A DNA stretch of 64,000 nucleotides. Source: DASQFQ01 sp963730115 (lineage in GTDB: Bacteria > Actinomycetota > Thermoleophilia > Solirubrobacterales > Solirubrobacteraceae). The stretch spans positions 930,001 through 994,000 of the forward strand of contig CAVSQM010000012.1 of assembly GCA_963730115.1 (NCBI GenBank), read 5' to 3'. The notes below the pieces were generated by a model. That model made no database searches, had not been told where the DNA came from, and worked only from the letters and a program-made list of their open reading frames with translations. Every line of letters begins with the position of its first letter. Position 1 is the first letter of the stretch. The position numbers and the translations under genes were made by a program. Shown here one piece after another: positions 15,130-25,283 of this stretch.

Positions 15130-18100
15130 CTAGGCGGCCGCCGGCTCGCGCAGCGTCATCTCCTCGGGCCACGAGCAGAGGGTCTTGCGACCCGGGCAGT
15201 CGCCGCAGAGCGCGCGGTGGGGCTCGGCGGCGACCGGGTGGCGGCCCTCGAGCACGCCTTCGGCGAGCCGGGTGAGCTGCTCGGCGAGCGCGGGCACGTC
15301 GCGGGCGCTGAACGTCGCGCTCACCGGCGCGTCCGGGCGCTCGAGGAACGCGTAGGCGACCTCGACGGTCGGCGCGCCGCCGCGGAGCGCCGCCAGCGCG
15401 TACACGATCCGCTGGGTGGCGTAGTCGCGCTCGACGACGTCCGCGGGCTCGGCGCCGTCGAGTCGGTCGCTCTTGTAGTCGACGACGAGGGCGTCGCCCT
15501 CGCGGGAGCGGGCGAGCACGTCGACGACGCCGTTCACGAGCGCGCCGCCGGCGGGGTCGAGCGGGAACGAGAAGGACGCCTCGCGCCGGACCTCGCCCGC
15601 GGCGGCGATCTGCGCGCACAGCGGCGAGGCGCCGAAGGCCGCGACGATCGAGCGGATGTCCTCGACCTCGTCGTCGCCGAGCTCGGCGCCCTCCTCGGTC
15701 GCGATGGCGTGGACGGCCTCGGCCGGCGGCGGTGCCGGGCGCGCGAAATCGAGCTCCTCGAGCAGCCGGTGGGCGATCACGCCGCGCATGCGCGGGTCGA
15801 GCGCCGGGTGCTCGGCCTCCGGCGCGCCGGGGGGTGGCGGAGGGGGCGCGACGGGCGGAAGTCTAAGGGTCCGGTGGAGGTAGAACCTATAGGGACATTT
15901 CGCGTACTGGCCGAGCGCGGTGTAGCTCAGGCGCTGCGGAGCGGGGCGGCCGGCGGACGGCGCCGGGACGACCTTCGGCTTCGCCGGGAGCGCGGTGCCG
16001 GGCGAGCCCTTGCGGGTGCGGCTGACGAGCGCCTCGGGCGCGATGGTCCCCGGCGTGACGAGGCGGGCGGCGATGCGCGTCGGCCGGCCGTCGAACGAGC
16101 TGTGCACGACGCGCTCGACCTCGGCGACCGCCGTCCCGAACGGGGAGTGGAGCGGCGCCGGGCCGCCCTCGGTGAGCCGTGCGAGCGGTCCTCCGAGCAG
16201 GGCCGGGCCGATCCAGTCGAGCGGCGGGCCACCGGGGCGCGGTGGGGTCTGCTTCTCCGGGTCGGCGGTGCCGGACAGGATCAGCCGGTCGCAGGCGCGC
16301 GTCATCGCCACGTAGAACAGCCGCCGCTCCTCGGCGTCCTCCTCCGCCGCCGCGTCGGCGGCGAGGCGCTCGTACGCGAGCGCGGGGACCGCGGCGCCGC
16401 CGCCGGGGGTCGCGAGGCGCAGCCCGACCGCGCCGTCGGCGCCGATCAGCAGCCGCTCGGTGCGGCCGCCGCCCTGCCGGCCGAGGTCCGCCACGCACAC
16501 GACCGGGAACTCGAGCCCCTTCGCGCGGTGGATCGTCATCAGCCGCACGGCGTCGAGCCCCTCGGACTCCAGCGGCGCCTCGCCCTCGCGGGCGGCGGCG
16601 AGGTCGCGCGTCGCGGCGTAGGCGAGGAAGCCGCGCAGGTCGCGCCCCTCGGCCCGCTCGTACTCGCGCGCCAGCCGCATCAGCTTGCGCAGGTTGGCCA
16701 GCCGCCGCTCGCCGCCGGCGCGCGCGAGCACGGCGAGGTCGTAGCCCGTCGCCTCCAGCCCGCGCTCGAGCAGCACCTCGACCGGGAGCCGCTCGGCGTG
16801 CTCGCGCTCGGCGACGAAGAAGCGCGCGAACTGCATGAGCCGCTCGTGCTCGGCCGGCGCAAGCGCGGCGAGCGGGACCGCCGCGGCGGTCCGCAGGGCG
16901 GCCCACACGCCGCCGACCTCTTTCCCCGCCCCCGCGAGCAGGATCAGCGCGTCCGATCCGACGCCGCAGAACGGGGAGGCGAGAACGCCGAGGAGCGCCT
17001 CCTCGTCGAGCGGGTTGGCCAGCGCGGCGAGGTAGGCGAGGCCGTCGCGGACCGGCTGCTGGGACCAGTAGCCGCGGCCGCCGACGACGTAGGTCGGCAC
17101 GCCCTGCTCCTCCAGCGCCTCCTCGAACAGCCGCAGCGAGGCGGTCGCGCGCACGAGCACGACGATGTCGCGTGCGGCGCGGCCCGCCTCCAGCTCGCGG
17201 CGGAGCCGGTGGGCGATCACGCGCGCCTCTGCGCGCCGGTGCGGCTTCGCCTCCACGCCCGCGAGCCCGAGGCGGTCGTCCTCCTCCCAGCCGCGGGCGT
17301 CGGTGACGAGCAGCTCGACGCGCGGCTCGGTGTCGCTCGGCTCGCCCGGGTCGAACAGGCGCAGCTCGCCGCTCCCGTTCGCGCCATTGCCCGCCAGCAG
17401 CGGCGCGAACCGCTCCGCCCACTGGGGCGCGAAGGCGCCGTTGAGCACGTCGAGCAGCTCCTCGCGGGAGCGGAAGTTCGCGGTCAGCGGCCGCACCCGC
17501 CCCTCGCCCAGCGACGCCCGCCGCTCGCGGAAGATCGTCACGTCGGCGTGGCGGAAGCCGTAGATCGACTGGAACTCGTCGCCGACGGCGAAGAGGTTGT
17601 CGCGTTCGAGCATCTGCAGGACGTCGAGCTGCAGCCGGTTCGTGTCCTGGAACTCGTCGACCATGATCAGCTGGAAGCGCTCGGCCCAGCGCTCGCGGCC
17701 GGCGGCGTCGCGGGCGAGCAGGTCGCGGACGTCGAGCTCGAGGTCCTCGAAGTCGAGCCCGGCACGGGCGGCCTTTGCCTCGGCATAGGTGGCGCCGAAC
17801 CGCTCCAGCAGGTCGGCGATCTCGATCAGCGCGCGCCGCGCGTGGTGGTCGGCGCAGCCCTGCCGGTAGGCCGACCACGCCGTGCGGTACTCGGTGCACG
17901 GCGCCTGCTCGAGCGCCTTCGAGCCCTTCTTCAGCTCGCCGGGGGCGAGCGCGGCCGGCACCGGCACACCACCCTCTCCAAGGACTCGCTCGCACGTCTC
18001 GAGCGCGTCGAGCGCCTCCTCGAGCCGCTTGCCGTTGCCGGCGGTGGCGAGGCAGCGCGCAGCGTCGGCGCGAGCGGCCGCGAGGATCGCGGGGTCGGGC

Positions 18101-18682
18101 GGCGGGCGCCTCGGGCGGCACCGGCAGCACGGGCCGCGTCTCCCCGCGCGAGCGCAGCGTCGAGTGGGCGGCGAGCACGATGTCGCGCAGCCCCGGGCCG
18201 AAGGCAGCGGCGACGTCGACCGCCGCCGCCCCTCGGGCCGCCGCCCACGCCTCGAAGGCGCGCTCGTAGGCGTCGCGCGCGAGCCGCTCGGCCGCGCCCT
18301 CGTCGAGGACCTCGAAGCGCGGGTCGAGCCCCGCGGCCAGCGGCCGCGAGCGCAGCACCCGGGCGCAGAAGCCGTGGATCGTGCCGATCCAGCCGGCGTC
18401 GACCTCACGCGCGTGCTCCTCCTCGCCGAGCGCGAGGAAGCGCCGCCGGATCCGCTCGCGCAGCTCGCCGGCGGCCTTCTCGGTGAACGTCAGCGCGAGG
18501 ATCGCGCCGACCGGCACGCCGTCGCGGAGCACCGCCTCGACGCACCGCTCGGCCATGACCGCCGTCTTGCCCGAGCCGGCGTTGGCCGCCAGGAGGGCGG
18601 AGCCGGCGCGATCGTCGATCGCCGCGCGCTGCTCGGCGGTGAAGGGGATGCCGGCGGGCGCGATGGCGGTCGCCGCGCTCAT
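15130..18682 (-). CDS. addA: AddA/UvrD-like helicase-nuclease (one frame break near 18095-18112)
   Basis: Superfamily 1 helicase fused to a RecB-type nuclease. With one base removed it would be about 1183 residues, the usual AddA length. Walker A is LLAANAGSGKTAVMAE, motif II is IMVDEFQDTN, motif V is TIHRAKGLEFPVV, motif VI is LFYVAMTRACDRLILSG. The nuclease has GVVDVL...LVVDYKSDRL. A Cys in QYAKCPYRFYLH and the C-terminal CGDCPGRKTLC could form an iron-sulfur staple. Reading switches frame once, in GC-rich sequence at about 18095-18112 (one extra base). Both sides keep strong family identity, so the break is recent or an assembly error. It starts at ATG 18682, overlapping the AddB-like stop (ATGA). 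Its role would be double-strand-break end resection. Confidence 0.8.
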
Positions 18683-21529
18683 CCGCCCGCCCTGCAGATC
18701 GTCGGATACGCGCAGCCGTTGGGCGAGCACCGCTCCGGGCAGGCCTTCACCGCGCCCGCCTGCAGCTCTCGCGCGGTGTCGAGCGCCCGTTCGCGGACCT
18801 CGTCGAGCGCGTCGTCCAGCTCCTCCTCGGACACGACGTCCGTCGCCACGTACCGCCCCGCGACGTCGTCGCGGATCAGCCCGCGCGGCCGCGGGTCGCG
18901 CGCCCACAGCGCCTGGTAGAGGCCGCCGACCGGCTCGAGCCCGAGCAGCTCGCGCGCGGCGAGCATGTAGAGCGCGACCTGCAGCGCGCCACCCTCCGCC
19001 CAGCCCGCGCCCGGGGGCGCGGACGCGCCTTTGTAGTCCCGCACGATCGCCTCGCCGCCCGGCCCGACGTCGACGCGGTCGACCCGCCCCGTGATCGACA
19101 GCTCGCCCAGCGCAAGCGGCCCGTGCTCGTCGCCTTCGCGCCCGAAGCGCCACTCGAGCTGCGTCGGCTCCATGCCCGCTCCGCGCTCGCACTCGTGGCG
19201 CAGGTAGCGCTGCAGGTCGGCCTCCAGGGTCCGCCGGGCGGCGGCGCCCCGCGCGCCCTCCAGCGCGATGCCGTCCAGCGCGGCATCGAGGGCCTCCAGC
19301 GCCGCGGGCAGCGACGCAGGGGTCAGGCGCGCCGACCCGGTGGCGTCCTTCAGGCGCCGCAGCGTCGCCTCCAGCACCGCATGCGCCCGCGAGCCGCGCC
19401 GCATCGCCTCGGGGTCGGGCGTGACGCGCTCGGGCCTGAGCAGCGCCTCGACCAGCCAGCGCACCCCGCAGGCGGCGAACGTCTCGAGCTGCCGCGCGCC
19501 CTCGGTCCGGCGTTCCGCGAGCTGCGCCAGCACCGCCTCGGTGACCGGCGCCGGCAGCGGCGGCGGGTCGGGCTCGTTGCGCGCCTGCGCCTGCGCGCGC
19601 TGGAGCTCCCGCGGCGTCGGCGCCTCGCGCGGCGACCACGTGACCTCGGCCAGCAGGCGCCGCCCGCGCTGCTCCCACAGCTCGTCGGTGAAGAGCGCCA
19701 TCACGTCGTCGAGGAACGGCGACGCCACCAGCGGCTCGCCCTCCTCGTCCGACGAGCGCCAGGACAGGAACAGCACCTCCTGGGGCCGCGAGACGCACGC
19801 GTAGAACAGCGACCGCTCGCGGTCGAGGACGTCCTCGTGGAACGGCAGGCGCAGCCCCGCCGCCGCGCTCAGCGCCCGCCGCGCCTCGTCGTCGAGGAAC
19901 GGCTCGGGCACGGGCCGGGTCGGGAACTCGCCGTCCTGCAGCCCGCACACGAACACGGCGCGGAAGCGGCGCGCGCGGATCAGCAGCGGGTCGGCGAGGA
20001 GCACGCCCTCGGTGTCGTCGCCCTGCCACACCTCGACCGCGCCGAGCGCGTCGAGCACGTCGGCCGGCTCGCCGAGCAGGTCCGGGTCGAGCGCGCGCAG
20101 CTCGGCCGCGGCGGAGCGCAGCTCGCTCGCCACCCGCGCCTCGTCGCGCTCGCCCGGGGTGAGGACGTCGGCGCGGCGCGCGTGCGGCGCCGCCCACGCC
20201 GCGTCGGCCTCGGCGACGAGCGCTTCGAGCAGCGCCTCGCCGCCGGCCTCGGCCGCGGCGGCGAGGGCGTCCAGCCGCGGCACCGCCCACGGCGCCCGCT
20301 TGGCAGCGGCCTCGCGCGCGCCGACGACCTCGTGGCGCCGCACCCAGGCGTCGAGCACGTCGACGGCATCGGCCGCCGGCTGCCGTCAGGCCCGGCGTCC
20401 GCAGCCACGTCAGCAGGTCCTCCGCTCGCCCGCCGGGCAGCGCCGCCCGCGCTCCCGCGAGCACGCCGGCGCCCAGCCGCGTCCGGTCCAGACGGACCCG
20501 CCGCGACCACGCCACCGGGATCCCGTAGGTCCCCAGCACCTGGGCGAACAGCGCGGCCGTCCCGGCGCCCCGCACGAGCACGGCGATCTCCTCCGCCGCG
20601 ACGCCGTCGCGCATCAGCTCGAGCACCTCGGCGCCCACGATCTCCGCCTCCGCGCGCTCGCCGCCCGCCTCCAGCAGCCGCACCGCGCCGTTGGGCGCCC
20701 GCCGCTCCCCGCCCGGCTCGAACAGCCCGCGCTCGAGGTGGTGCAGGGCCGGCCGCGCGGCCGGCGCGTAGTGCTCGGCGCGCTCGTCCAGCGCGACGAC
20801 CTCCGCGAGCCCGGACAGCTCGCCCACCGTCGCCGCGCTGCCCGCCAGCGCGTGGCGGCCCGGCTCGTACGGGAGCGTCACCCAGACGTCGGCCTCGCAC
20901 AGCCGCGACAGCGTCTCGACCGCGTCGAGCTGCGCGCGGGTCAGCTCGTCGAAGCCGTAGAAGAAGACCGGGCGCCGGCCCCACGCCGCCGGCTCCGCCC
21001 GGAGCGCGTCCAGCGCCGCCCACGCCTCGCCCTCGCGATCCGGCCGCTCGAGCGCCTCGAGCCGCCGCCGGTAGGCCGAGTAGAGCGCCGCCAGCTCGTC
21101 CGCGTACGGCGCGCCGCCCCACGACCGCAGCGCGCGCGTGAACCGCGCGGGCTCGACCAGCGACCGCTGCAGCTCCGCGAACAGCGCTCCCGCCGCGCGC
21201 GCGAACCCGGGCGCCGCCGCCGACGGCGCCAGCACGCGCAGCCGCGCGTCGGCGATCGCCGCCCGCACGATGCGCTCGCGCGCGACCTGACCGAGCGGCC
21301 GCGCGCCAACTCCGGTCACTCGCGCGATCTCCCGGCCCAGCCGCGCGAAGGTCAGCACCTGGGCCCCGAACACGACTCCGCCCGCGGCGAGCTCGCGCTG
21401 GTAGTGGGCGACATCGGCCGACGTCGGCACCACCAGCAAGGGCTCCCGGTGCAGGACTTCCCGGAGGCGCGCCAGGACGTAGCCCGCCTTGGCGGCGTTC
21501 GCGGGACCGGTGACGAGCGTGAGCGGCAT
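18679..21529 (-). CDS. addB: AddB-like nuclease/helicase subunit (one frame break near 20371-20382)
   Basis: With one base removed it would encode about 949 residues. The N terminus has the degenerate UvrD-type start LTLVTGPANAAKAGYVLARL, without a good Walker A. The middle shows VFVCGLQDGEFPTRPVPEPFL and ERSLFYACVSRPQEVLFLSW. The C terminus holds a PD-(D/E)XK nuclease (ITGRVDRVDVG...IVRDYKGA) and the iron-sulfur cysteines CPERCSPNGCAYPTIC, with the partner Cys in FAACGVRWLV. This is the AddB arrangement. The frame shifts by one extra base within 20371-20382 (in GGCGGCC-like sequence). Partner of the AddA-like protein encoded next, overlapping by 4 nt. Whether the pair is functional depends on whether the indels are real. 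Confidence 0.75.
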
Positions 21530-21677
21530 GCGGACCGCTCATCGTGGCGCGAGCCCCCGACGGTATGGAGATCTCCAAACCGCTTAGGGCAGATTTAAGC
21601 GCGCGGATCGCTCAAGTTGAGAGGGTTGGACTCCGTTACCTAACGAAGAGCCGTCCACTTCCCGGGAGCCCTCCCCC

Positions 21678-21989
21678 ATGTCCCACCTCTACCTGCCGGC
21701 CGAGCACACCGATACCGACCTGGCGCTGGCCAGCGCGGTCGCCGAGGCGATCGACTCCAACGAGCTCTTCGTGGCCTGGACGCTGGACAGCGGTTGCGTG
21801 TCCGCACCCGAGGTGCGCGCGCGCATCATGCGCCCCGAGCCCGCCCAGCGCAGCCCGCTGGCCGAGGCCTTCTCCGAGATCGGCGCGGCCTTCCGCGCGT
21901 TCTTCGGCTTCTTCGTCCGCCGGCCACGTCAGCCCGCGGACACGCACCCGCCGGTGCGCGCGTCGCGCTCCGAGCTCGAGAACGCCTAG
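21678..21989 (+). CDS. Hypothetical protein
   Basis: A 103-residue soluble protein with an N-terminal acidic helix (DTDLALASAVAEAIDSNELF), a mid-region amphipathic helix ending in AFFGFFVRR, and a Pro/Arg-rich tail. No known domain is recognised. GGGAG lies 9 nt before the ATG. It is convergent with the MocR gene, overlapping its stop by 4 nt. Nothing in context points to a function. Confidence 0.55.
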   Translation: MSHLYLPAEHTDTDLALASAVAEAIDSNELFVAWTLDSGCVSAPEVRARIMRPEPAQRSPLAEAFSEIGAAFRAFFGFFVRRPRQPADTHPPVRASRSELENA

Positions 21990-23362
21990 CGCAGCAGCCC
22001 GGCGAGCCGCCCGGCGCCCTCGACGAGGACGTCCGGCGGAGCGCCCCCGAAGGTCAGCCGCAGATGCGGGCCGGTCGGCTCGGCGGCGAAGCTCGGCCCG
22101 CAGCCGCTGACGAGCACGCCCGCGCGCGCCGCGGCGGCGACGAGGCCCGCCTCGTCGGTCCCGTCCGGGAGCCGCAGCCACAGGTGCAGCCCGCCGCTCG
22201 GCACGCGCCACACCGCGGCGGGCCCGAAGTGCTCGGCGAGCGCGCCGGTGAGCGCGTCGCGGCGCTCGCGCAGGCCCGCCCGCAGCGCCCGCAGGTGGCG
22301 CCGCCAGCCGGGTGAGGAGACGAGCTCGAGCGCCGCGTACTGCAGCGGCGCGCTGACGAACAGGTCCTCGACCACGCGCGCGGAGCGCAGCCGCGTGCCC
22401 GCCGGCCCGCGCGCGGCGACCGCCGCCACCCGCAGCCCCGGCGACGCGCCCTTGCTCAGCGAGCGCACGTAGACGACGTGGCCGTCGGCGTCGTCGGCGG
22501 CCAGCGGCGCGGGCGCCGGGCCGTCGATGGTGAGGTCGCGCGCCCAGTCGTCCTCGATCAGGAACGCGCCGGCGCGCGCCGCGATCGCCATCACCTCGGC
22601 GCGGCGCTCGGCCGACAGGTCGGCGCCGTGCGGGTTGGCGTGCAGCGGCTGCACGTAGGCGACGCGCGCGCCGCTGCGCTCGAGCGCGTCGGCGAGCAGG
22701 GCGGGCCGGACGCCGTCGGCGTCGCTCGGGACCGGCACCGGGGTCAGGCCCGCCGCGCGCACGGCGGCGAGCGCGCCGCGGTAGGTCGGCGACTCGACCA
22801 CCACGGAGCCGCCGGGCGGCGCGAGCGCGCGCACGGCGGTGACGAGCGCGGCCTGGCCGCCGGGGCAGACGACGACGTCGTGGGCGGCGAAGCGCCCGCC
22901 CGCCTCGCGCGCGAACCACGTCCGCAGCTCGCCGACGCCCTCGACCGCGCCGCGCTCCCACGCGCCGGGCCGGCGGCCGGCGCGGGCGAGCGCCGTCGCC
23001 AGCGCGGCGGTCGGCTGCAGGCGCGGGTCGAGGTAGCCGGAGCTGAGCGCCAGCGTGCCCTCGGGCGGGCTGGTCAGCAGCTCGGACAGCGCGCGGCTGT
23101 CGACGCGCGGCGCCCCGAGCGCGACCTCCTGCCAGGCGAGGTCGGACGCGCCGTTGCCGGCGGGCGGGGCGGCGACGAACGTGCCCCGCCCGGGCCGCGG
23201 CACCACCACGCCCTCGGCGGCGAGTAACGCGATCGCGCGCTGGACGGTGACGGGCGAGGCGCGGTGCTCGCGCATCAGCTCGCGCACGGACGGCAGCCGG
23301 GCGCCCTCGGGGAGCGTCGCGGCGAGGTCGCGCAGGGAAGTGGCGATGCGGTCGGCGGGCAC
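21986..23362 (-). CDS. MocR/PdxR-type GntR regulator with aminotransferase domain
   Basis: A 458-residue fusion. Residues 1-70 form a GntR winged helix (LPSVRELMREHRASPVTVQR, then VVPRPGRGTFVA). A linker leads to a fold-type I aminotransferase domain (about 100-455) with the PLP Lys in VRSLSKGASPGLRV and GGQAALVTAVRAL earlier. MocR proteins sense PLP or amino compounds and regulate a divergently encoded gene. Here the divergent gene is an EamA transporter 18 bp away, and an inverted repeat spans the gap, so it is the probable target. The start is GTG. Confidence 0.9.
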   Translation of the reverse strand: MPADRIATSLRDLAATLPEGARLPSVRELMREHRASPVTVQRAIALLAAEGVVVPRPGRGTFVAAPPAGNGASDLAWQEVALGAPRVDSRALSELLTSPPEGTLALSSGYLDPRLQPTAALATALARAGRRPGAWERGAVEGVGELRTWFAREAGGRFAAHDVVVCPGGQAALVTAVRALAPPGGSVVVESPTYRGALAAVRAAGLTPVPVPSDADGVRPALLADALERSGARVAYVQPLHANPHGADLSAERRAEVMAIAARAGAFLIEDDWARDLTIDGPAPAPLAADDADGHVVYVRSLSKGASPGLRVAAVAARGPAGTRLRSARVVEDLFVSAPLQYAALELVSSPGWRRHLRALRAGLRERRDALTGALAEHFGPAAVWRVPSGGLHLWLRLPDGTDEAGLVAAAARAGVLVSGCGPSFAAEPTGPHLRLTFGGAPPDVLVEGAGRLAGLLR

Positions 23363-23366
23363 GGTG

Positions 23367-23399
23367 CGTTACTCTAAGGCGTGCCCGGAGAGAGTAACG
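23367..23399. promoter_or_regulatory. Inverted-repeat operator between mocR-type gene and transporter
   Basis: CGTTACTCT (23367-23375) and its exact complement AGAGTAACG (23391-23399), 15-bp spacer. The left arm includes TACTCT, a likely -10 box 5 nt before the transporter GTG. On the minus strand TAGAGT lies 8 nt before the regulator GTG. A factor bound here would cover both promoters. Confidence 0.6.
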
Positions 23400-24331
23400 T
23401 TATTGATGACGCCGCGATAGCGGCATCGGGCCCGGCGGGGGTCGAAGACGGCCACGGCCTCGCTCGCCGCGCGGAGCTGCGCGGCCTCGCGCTCGCCACG
23501 CTCGGCGTCGCGATCTTCTCCTTCTCGCTGCCGGCCACGCGGCTCGCGGTCGCCGACCTCGACCCGATGTTCGTCTCCTTCGGCCGCGCCGCCGTCGCCG
23601 CGCTGCTCGCCGCGATCGTGCTCCGCGCGGTCAAGGCGCCCCGGCCCCACGGCGCCCAGTGGCGCTCGCTCGCCGTCATCGCGTTCGGCGTCGTCGTCGC
23701 CTTCCCGCTGTTCACCGCGCTCGCGCTGCGCCACGTCGACGCCACCCACGGCGCGGTGGTGATCGCGCTGCTCCCGGCCTGGACCGCGGTGTTCGCCGTC
23801 CTGCGCGCGGGCGAGTCGCCCTCGCGCGGGTTCTGGGTCGCGGCCGGCTTCGGCCTCATCGCCGTGCTCGCCTTCATCGCCTCGCGCGGGCTCGGCGCGA
23901 TCGGGCTCGCCGACGTCGAGCTGCTGATCGCCACCGTGCTCTGCTCGCTCGCCTACGCGGAGGGCGGCGCGCTCTCGCGCACGCTCGGCGGCCCGCAGAC
24001 GATCTGCTGGGCGCTGCTCCTCGCGGTGCCGCTCAGCCTCCCGGTCGCGCTCGCGACCCTGCCCGCGGGCGACGTCGGCACCGACGCCTGGCTCGGCTTC
24101 GCCTACGTCTCGCTGTTCTCGATGTTCCTCGGCTTCTTCGCCTGGTACGCGGGTCTCTCCACGGGCGGCGTGGCGAAGGCCGGCCAGACCCAGCTCCTGC
24201 AGACGCCGCTCACGCTCGCGCTCTCCGCGCTGGTGCTGAGCGAGCACGTGCCGCCGGCCGCGATCGTCTGCACGATCGCGGTGCTGCTCAGCATCGTCGG
24301 CACGCAGCGCGCCCGCGTCGACCGTCGCTAG
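23381..24331 (+). CDS. EamA-family (DMT superfamily) transporter
   Basis: A 316-residue protein with about ten transmembrane helices in two EamA repeats: LALATLGVAIFSFSLPATRLA at the start of repeat one, and LIATVLCSLAYAEGGALSRTLGG at the start of repeat two. The C-terminal AKAGQTQLLQTPLTLALSAL is typical of the RhaT/EamA group. Substrates in the family include amino acids and metabolites; control by an adjacent MocR regulator suggests an amine or amino acid. GTG 23381 would be leaderless, 5 nt after TACTCT. The first 35 residues are non-membrane. Confidence 0.85.
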   Translation: MPGESNVIDDAAIAASGPAGVEDGHGLARRAELRGLALATLGVAIFSFSLPATRLAVADLDPMFVSFGRAAVAALLAAIVLRAVKAPRPHGAQWRSLAVIAFGVVVAFPLFTALALRHVDATHGAVVIALLPAWTAVFAVLRAGESPSRGFWVAAGFGLIAVLAFIASRGLGAIGLADVELLIATVLCSLAYAEGGALSRTLGGPQTICWALLLAVPLSLPVALATLPAGDVGTDAWLGFAYVSLFSMFLGFFAWYAGLSTGGVAKAGQTQLLQTPLTLALSALVLSEHVPPAAIVCTIAVLLSIVGTQRARVDRR

Positions 24332-24384
24332 CCGACCGACGCGGATCCGTAAAGCGGTCCTCCCCACCCGCCGATGACGAGTGG

Positions 24385-25237
24385 ATGCGCCTCCTCGTGC
24401 GTCTCCTCCTCATCGGCCTGCTCGGCGCCGTGTCGATCGTCGCCACCGCCATGCTGCTTCCCGGCGCGACGACCCGTTCCCCCAGGCCTCGTTGACCCCG
24501 ACCGCCGCCCGTGGCATCGGGGTCGAGGCGAAGCTGTCCGACGCGGAGCGCGGCTTCGTGATCGACGCGAAGATCGTCAACCGCCGCGACCGCACGCTGA
24601 TGCTCGAGCCCGACGCGTGCGGAAAGGCCGGGGCGGCGCTGCTGCGGCGTGCGGCCGAGCAGGGGCACGGCCGCACGTGGTCGTCGCGATCGATCCAGGC
24701 GGTGAAGTCCTCGGTGCTGGAAGCAGCAGATCACCGAGAATCGCGAGCCCGAGACGATCCCGCCGACCGGCCGCTGCGCGCCGGCGACGGCGCCCATCGC
24801 GCTCGAGCCCGGCGAGCAGCTGAAGCGGCGCTGGAAGGTCGAGCGCTCGCTGCTGCTCGACGAGGTCGGCGCACAGCACGCGAGCGTCGAGATCGACGTG
24901 CGCGAGGCCGGCCGAGTGCATCTCCTCGGGAAGCACGAGAAGTCTGCTCGCGCCGACCGTCGACTGGCCCGTGCGCCGCTCCCAGACCACGAAGGCCGAG
25001 CACTTCGACCGCCTGCTCACCGACCCGCGCCTCAACCAGCTCATCGATGCCGAGCCGCCCGACAGCTGGATCGGCGCGCTGATCGTCGTCGAGGGCGACC
25101 AGGTGATGCTGCAGGCGTACTCGAGCCGCTACCGCGAGCCGTTCGCGGCCCGGGCACACGTCGGCAGCGGGCCCGTCGACATCCGCGTGCCGACCCGGCG
25201 CTTCCGCCCGCCGGCCAACGGCGACCAGCTGTCCTAG
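24385..25237 (+). pseudogene. Secreted or membrane-anchored protein gene with three frame breaks
   Basis: Protein-like sequence runs through all three frames. An N-terminal hydrophobic signal (MRLLVRLLLIGLLGAVSIVA) starts at 24385. After about 24473 the frame becomes that of DPFPQASLTPTAARGIGVEA (one base missing). After about 24700-24730 it returns to that of IPPTGRCAPATAPIALEPGE (one extra base). After about 24945 it becomes that of RRSQTTKAEHFDRLLTDPRL, ending at 25237 (one extra base). The net change restores a 283-residue product. No domain is recognised. Either a decayed gene or a region with uncorrected indels. Confidence 0.6.
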
Positions 25238-25248
25238 GCGGCTTCGGC

Positions 25249-25266
25249 CGATGCCGCTCGGCATCG
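25249..25266. terminator. Hairpin between convergent genes
   Basis: CGATGCC and GGCATCG around GCTC. It sits between the frame-broken gene and the topoisomerase gene. A 17-bp direct repeat (gcttcggccgatgccgc) flanks it, one copy lying in the last codons of the topoisomerase gene. Confidence 0.4.
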
Positions 25267-25283
25267 CCCGAGCTGCGGCTCGT

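Noticed and set aside
21612..21624. CTCAAGTTGAG as a heat-shock HAIR-type operator
   Set aside because: The HAIR consensus needs CTTGAGT-N7-ACTCAAG; this is a short palindrome with a one-base centre and no heat-shock gene follows.
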